Shown: positions 13,901 to 16,105 of the stretch, one piece after another | Numbering within the stretch: position 1 is the first letter of the stretch | Layout: each line of letters starts with the position of its first letter | Source: Microcaldota archaeon | GTDB taxonomy: Archaea > Micrarchaeota > Micrarchaeia > Anstonellales > Bilamarchaeaceae | Direction: 5' to 3' | Length of the DNA: 16,105 bases | Assembly: GCA_026992595.1 (NCBI GenBank) | Contig: JALWZW010000049.1 | Span: 1-16,105, forward strand | Notes under the pieces: generated by a model | The model's database searches: none | Told to the model about the DNA's origin: nothing | What the model saw: the letters and a program-made list of their open reading frames with translations, nothing else | Position numbers and translations under genes: made by a program

Positions 13901-14876
13901 TATTTGCAATTAGAACATTGGAAATATTGCCAATGCCGCTTCCGCTGCCCATCGGCTGAAGAACTATCCCAAAACCACCTTTATTATAGAATTTGTTATC
14001 CTTAATAACCACCCCGTCAACATATTCTGAAAGTTGGGAAGGAAGAATGGAAGCAATGTAAATGGGGGTGGTGTTTTTAGTAAAAGTATTGTTAAATATA
14101 GTTAAGTTGGAAACATTGGCATAAAATGAAATGGGTAGGCCATAATAGGGCTGGCCCGGAGGAAAGAGCATATTTCTCACTATACCGTTTTTAGCGATTT
14201 GAGAAGTTGCAAACCCACCTGTGGAAAGACCGCCATCAAAAAGAAAATTAACCAATCCGCCGGTAAAGGAAGAGCGGCCAATAATAGTAACATTCCTAAA
14301 AGTCAAATTATAAGGAATATCAGGAAATGCAAAACTGGTTACAGTGTAGGGGAGAGTATTATTAACCACCGTTTTATTAAAAATAGAATCCTCCACCCAT
14401 ACATTATCTACGCCTGCAATCTCCAACGCTTTAGAATCGCCTTTCACATTAACCCGCCTTAAAGTAATATTATCAGAACCAGAAGCAGTTAGTGAAATAC
14501 CCAACATGTTGTTAACTCCTGAAATATCCTCCAGCACCACATCGCTCATTGCCCAAACACCCACAACATAAGTGGCATTAGTTATAGAACAGTTCCTCAC
14601 AGTCACATTACTAAAAGGCCCTTCTATAGCAACCGCAGTATAGCCCACTGAAGAGGAGGGTACATTAGCGCTAACAGAAAAGCCCTTACAATCTAAAATA
14701 ACATCACCTGAATTTATATGGAGGCACACATTTTGGCCTAAAGAAGGCACAAAAAAGGAGCCGGCAACATTATTGGTTAATTCATAGTAGCCCGGAGAGG
14801 AAATGGCAGAGCAAGAGCTAATGGTGGCGCCATAAGAAGCAACTATCAAAAGCAACACAGCCAATAAAGTACGCAT
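10941..14876 (-). CDS. Secreted membrane-anchored parallel beta-helix surface protein with Cys-rich repeats
   Basis: A 1311-residue predicted cell-surface protein. A signal peptide (MRTLLAVLLLIVASYG) is followed by a right-handed parallel beta-helix region (about 20-880) of NosD/PbH1-type repeats with recurrent 'ISNN.F.N' turns and LDCKGFSV at the start. Then come a short beta domain ending in LSYNNFSIFGIFGE (about 960-1003), an Ig-like/carboxypeptidase-regulatory fold with GVFAFGGCSRTVFITASKPG (about 1010-1095), three Dickkopf-like Cys repeats, a second Ig-like domain (about 1190-1275), a membrane helix at 1279-1298, and the basic tail KRRKKRIKGVERF. I count roughly 45 N-X-S/T sequons by hand, all before residue 1010. 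The ATG at 14876 was chosen because it starts the signal peptide and lies 30 bases from a TATA element; an ATG at 14939 would put 21 residues ahead of it. Likely an adhesin, carbohydrate-binding or S-layer-associated protein. Confidence 0.9.
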   Translation of the reverse strand: MRTLLAVLLLIVASYGATISSCSAISSPGYYELTNNVAGSFFVPSLGQNVCLHINSGDVILDCKGFSVSANVPSSSVGYTAVAIEGPFSNVTVRNCSITNATYVVGVWAMSDVVLEDISGVNNMLGISLTASGSDNITLRRVNVKGDSKALEIAGVDNVWVEDSIFNKTVVNNTLPYTVTSFAFPDIPYNLTFRNVTIIGRSSFTGGLVNFLFDGGLSTGGFATSQIAKNGIVRNMLFPPGQPYYGLPISFYANVSNLTIFNNTFTKNTTPIYIASILPSQLSEYVDGVVIKDNKFYNKGGFGIVLQPMGSGSGIGNISNVLIANNDVKDIPSQFVRMAGTPSRNFIIKNFTLFNNTINNASYGIYAVWLARVDGVNISNNRFFNLTSPPAFLSPNATLSSSSFSNIFLTNNVVYNRTGNVFVLGLPSSASSFALSNILVSSNNFSKVLDGLALALWPTTNINSLSFDNIQAKNNSMYESFRLLEFDLWNTNLNSLSFTNIAFEDNLAVNSDDPLYWLAPLLPSGNFLARDISVRRNRIYGDRGSGFTSIYMEGPGTVSSTIGSNIVIADNYFENVSGSIIYRHFSAQGTLIENNIFNNSVYGGKWLYLDGKEDESVGQRVIIRNNLLIGAGVNDLSSSLGGKYADIYNNKVYGVSTRGAIFAGPGTLVHDNEIINVSQFYSSFLSSFMPGAGVVVFQYAFADPLFYPGANVYNTTGEVRIYNNRFENVQGSGVLVRDFEPTWVTSGPGVDYAKDPVYIYNNQFINVSSTGKDTNYAVPYVWSGVYWNWTLSPAVIAVLGDVKNVVAYGNSITGAVKNGIYVNITSYGTTAFYPKNLSISQSFFNVQNNTAYVWHADNVSLNLYSYGPRNGRVEVFNSTNLSFAITLDNPSGGFTNYTRFVLEDEALGEHYSVEWALQPGSSPPNLTSFNGKFLNITNLTPTTLDAFHFTWSDSELGNFVESKLKLYKWNGTNWTLVNGTPNTALNYLSLLSYNNFSIFGIFGETGVQGDGGGATPALSVALSSDCAGNSVTVSSDGSPVSGAQVVVKEGAQVIASGTTNSQGVFAFGGCSRTVFITASKPGYADGSASGSLVDCNACSPPPTGCSQDSDCLLDEQCVEGTCSPIPCDCGFIQDRQCVPYECCADSDCLSGFVCSNNICVPAQPQQPPQEEGCVSDADCAQGVCEGGACVVYGIECDPQVEVGNTINCRVYRDGFPCVDCSVNVLSPDGTRFTATTDEKGALKVPADAVGIYEFRIAGAFDDSEVYSLKEIQEEQPSPALIQCAAVIVALLLLLVLLWKRRKKRIKGVERF
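10964..10985 (+). terminator. Pyrimidine-rich tract after the M20 gene
   Basis: Immediately after the M20 stop comes a T/C-only run of 22 bases with T5 and T4 stretches, a plausible archaeal U-rich terminator. The same bases encode the Lys/Arg-rich cytoplasmic tail of the convergent beta-helix gene on the other strand. Confidence 0.4.
11310..11564 (-). repeat. Three Dickkopf-like cysteine repeats within the surface protein
   Basis: Three related units occur in the protein: CSQDSDCLLDEQCVEGTC (11511-11564), CCADSDCLSGFVCSNNIC (11400-11453) and CVSDADCAQGVCEGGAC (11310-11360). Each follows C-x2-D-[SA]-D-C with two further Cys. The even pairing suggests disulfides outside the cell. Extra Cys pairs lie between units 1 and 2. 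Confidence 0.8.
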
Positions 14877-14898
14877 TAAATTCAAATCAAAGGAAAAT

Positions 14899-14911
14899 CT
14901 TATAAATATAG
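14899..14911. promoter_or_regulatory. Shared AT-rich core promoter between the divergent surface-protein and DUF2070 genes
   Basis: CTTATAAATATAG contains a TATA-like sequence readable on both strands (TATAAATA on plus, TATTTATA on minus). It is centred about 30 bases from the minus-strand ATG (14876) and about 33 from the plus-strand ATG (14938), almost midway in a 61-base intergenic region. No second TATA element is evident. Confidence 0.5.
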
Positions 14912-14937
14912 GAGCTAAAAAAACATACACTGGTACC

Positions 14938-16105
14938 ATGGAGGGCGCGAAAAGGACAGTATCTCTTACAAACTACCTTATAGAACTGCCCCCCTCCACG
15001 CACATAATCGCGTCCATTATAGCATTAGGAACGCTCTTTGGGTCGGCCGTGTATAAAGATTTTGAATTAGCGGTGAAAGAAGGGCTCTGGCTTCTTTCCA
15101 TCCCCGCACTCCTCACCGTAATTATATTCAAACTCCTTTCTCCCCGCACCTCGCTCAAACATATAGCAGCCACCGCATTTGTGGGAGAACTTATTTATTT
15201 AGTCGCTTACATCATAAATGTCAATATAAAAACCGCGCCCTGGAATCACATTTCTATATTTATAGGAAGTTCGTTGGTATTTCTGGTATGGTATTTGGTG
15301 GCAAGGTTTATATTCCTTTTAAAATACCGCTCCCTCCTCTTCGCCTTTATCCAACTCTTTTTCTACGCATTCTTTCTCGCAACCGCAAACATAAGCACCC
15401 TTACCTTCTATGAAGCGCTCCCCAATTTTATAATCCCCTCCCTCATAATCTTCTTAGGCATAACAACCTTTTTCTTTATAATAAACGCTCCCATGAAAAG
15501 AAATTTCGGGATAAGAAGCACAGATGCGCTCACCTACTTTTTTTCGCAGTGGTTTTACAGAAAAAAAGACATGGAACGCGCTTTTGAAAAAGTGGGGGAA
15601 AAAGTTAAAACGCTGGTAGGGATAGTGAAAATAAAATGTGGGCAGGAAGAGGTATGGCTGACCATCCCTTACTTCCACTTTGGACCCTTTGGAAACTTGG
15701 GAGGTAGCGAATTTACAGAAGCGATGGAAAGGTTTGCAAAACAAAAAGGCGCTAAATGCATGGTTTTTCACGGCCCTTCCACCCATGAATTAAACCCTGT
15801 TTCTTCAAAGGAATTTGAACAAGTGTTCAAAAAAATTGAAAATGCGCCCCCGCCTAAAAAAAGCGTTAAATTGGCGTATGGAGAGGGAAAGGCGGAAGAG
15901 TGCAAAGCTCAGGCGCTTATTACAGAAGAAGGAGCGCTAATATTTCTTACAAGAAAACCTTATGTAACCGAAGATATAGGTGTAGGGTTAGGATTATTCC
16001 TTACGAGCGAGGGGGATAAAAGATTTGGCAAAGCGCTCATTATAGACCAGCACAATGCAGAAACAGGAGAAATCACAAGTTTTGAAGCGGCAAGCATTAC
16101 CGGTT
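14938..16105 (+). CDS. DUF2070 family archaeal membrane protein (partial, C-terminus cut)
   Basis: The first 389 residues are in the window, and the frame stays open to the last base. Six hydrophobic segments lie at about 22-40, 49-67, 76-95, 104-127, 130-150 and 160-183, followed by a soluble domain. That domain carries the conserved DUF2070 elements: FHFGPFGNLGGSEF from 226 (His227), HGPSTHELNPV (His258, His263) and IDQHNAETGEI (Asp350, His352, Asn353). The His/Asp content resembles a metal-dependent hydrolase-like site, but the family has no established function known to me. The start MEGAKRTVSL fits a leader of only about eight bases from the shared TATA element. It is divergent from the surface-protein gene. 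Confidence 0.85.
   Translation, partial: MEGAKRTVSLTNYLIELPPSTHIIASIIALGTLFGSAVYKDFELAVKEGLWLLSIPALLTVIIFKLLSPRTSLKHIAATAFVGELIYLVAYIINVNIKTAPWNHISIFIGSSLVFLVWYLVARFIFLLKYRSLLFAFIQLFFYAFFLATANISTLTFYEALPNFIIPSLIIFLGITTFFFIINAPMKRNFGIRSTDALTYFFSQWFYRKKDMERAFEKVGEKVKTLVGIVKIKCGQEEVWLTIPYFHFGPFGNLGGSEFTEAMERFAKQKGAKCMVFHGPSTHELNPVSSKEFEQVFKKIENAPPPKKSVKLAYGEGKAEECKAQALITEEGALIFLTRKPYVTEDIGVGLGLFLTSEGDKRFGKALIIDQHNAETGEITSFEAASITG

Noticed and set aside
10941..14876. NosD copper-insertion function for the beta-helix protein
   Set aside because: Only the repeat fold is shared. There is no nos gene context, and the domain layout is that of a surface protein.
14877..14939. Earlier start codon for the surface protein at 14939, overlapping the DUF2070 ATG in a CATG on opposite strands
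   Set aside because: It would place 21 residues before the signal peptide and run through the TATA element. The ATG at 14876 gives a normal signal peptide and good promoter spacing.

Overview
The window is a gene-dense archaeal chromosome segment. Archaeal-type markers are aIF5A with a hypusine site, ribosomal proteins S24e and S27ae, a Kae1-type protein, a DUF2070 protein and a TadA/FlaI-like ATPase. Promoters are TATA type and several transcripts look leaderless. Extensive start/stop overlaps and the secreted Cys-repeat/beta-helix surface protein fit a small-genome lineage such as DPANN (Diapherotrites- or Micrarchaeota-like). That placement is inference; only 'Archaea' is firm.

Layout. 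(1) 1-4011, minus strand: a translationally coupled secretion or type IV pilus-like operon, transcribed as hexameric ATPase, long charged coiled-coil protein, TadC-like membrane protein, second TadC-like protein (cut by the window edge). (2) 4112-5418: an isolated plus-strand AAA/DUF4143 ATPase bracketed by two near-identical 49-bp blocks, each holding two TGGC-N10-GCCA palindromes around an identical 13-bp spacer. This is the most unusual structure in the window. (3) 5418-5485: a 68-nt uninterrupted polypurine tract, then a minus-strand YrdC/TsaC gene. (4) 6177-8586, plus strand: translation operon aIF5A, S24e, S27ae (43 aa), CPBP membrane protease, Kae1. (5) 8558-10963: histone-deacetylase-like and M20 metallohydrolase genes, divergent from a 36-bp intergenic region. 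(6) 10941-14876, minus strand: a 1311-residue secreted parallel beta-helix protein with Cys-rich repeats and a C-terminal membrane anchor. (7) 14938 onward: the first 389 residues of a DUF2070 membrane protein.

How they work together. YrdC/TsaC and Kae1 act in successive steps of tRNA t6A synthesis, in the same neighbourhood as aIF5A and two small-subunit proteins, so regions 3 and 4 are a translation block. The ATPase/TadC operon would power assembly or secretion at the cell surface. The beta-helix protein is a surface protein and could be displayed independently. The deacetylase-like and M20 enzymes are both predicted zinc-dependent amide hydrolases sharing one tiny divergent promoter region. 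No rRNA, tRNA, CRISPR array or complete IS element was seen.
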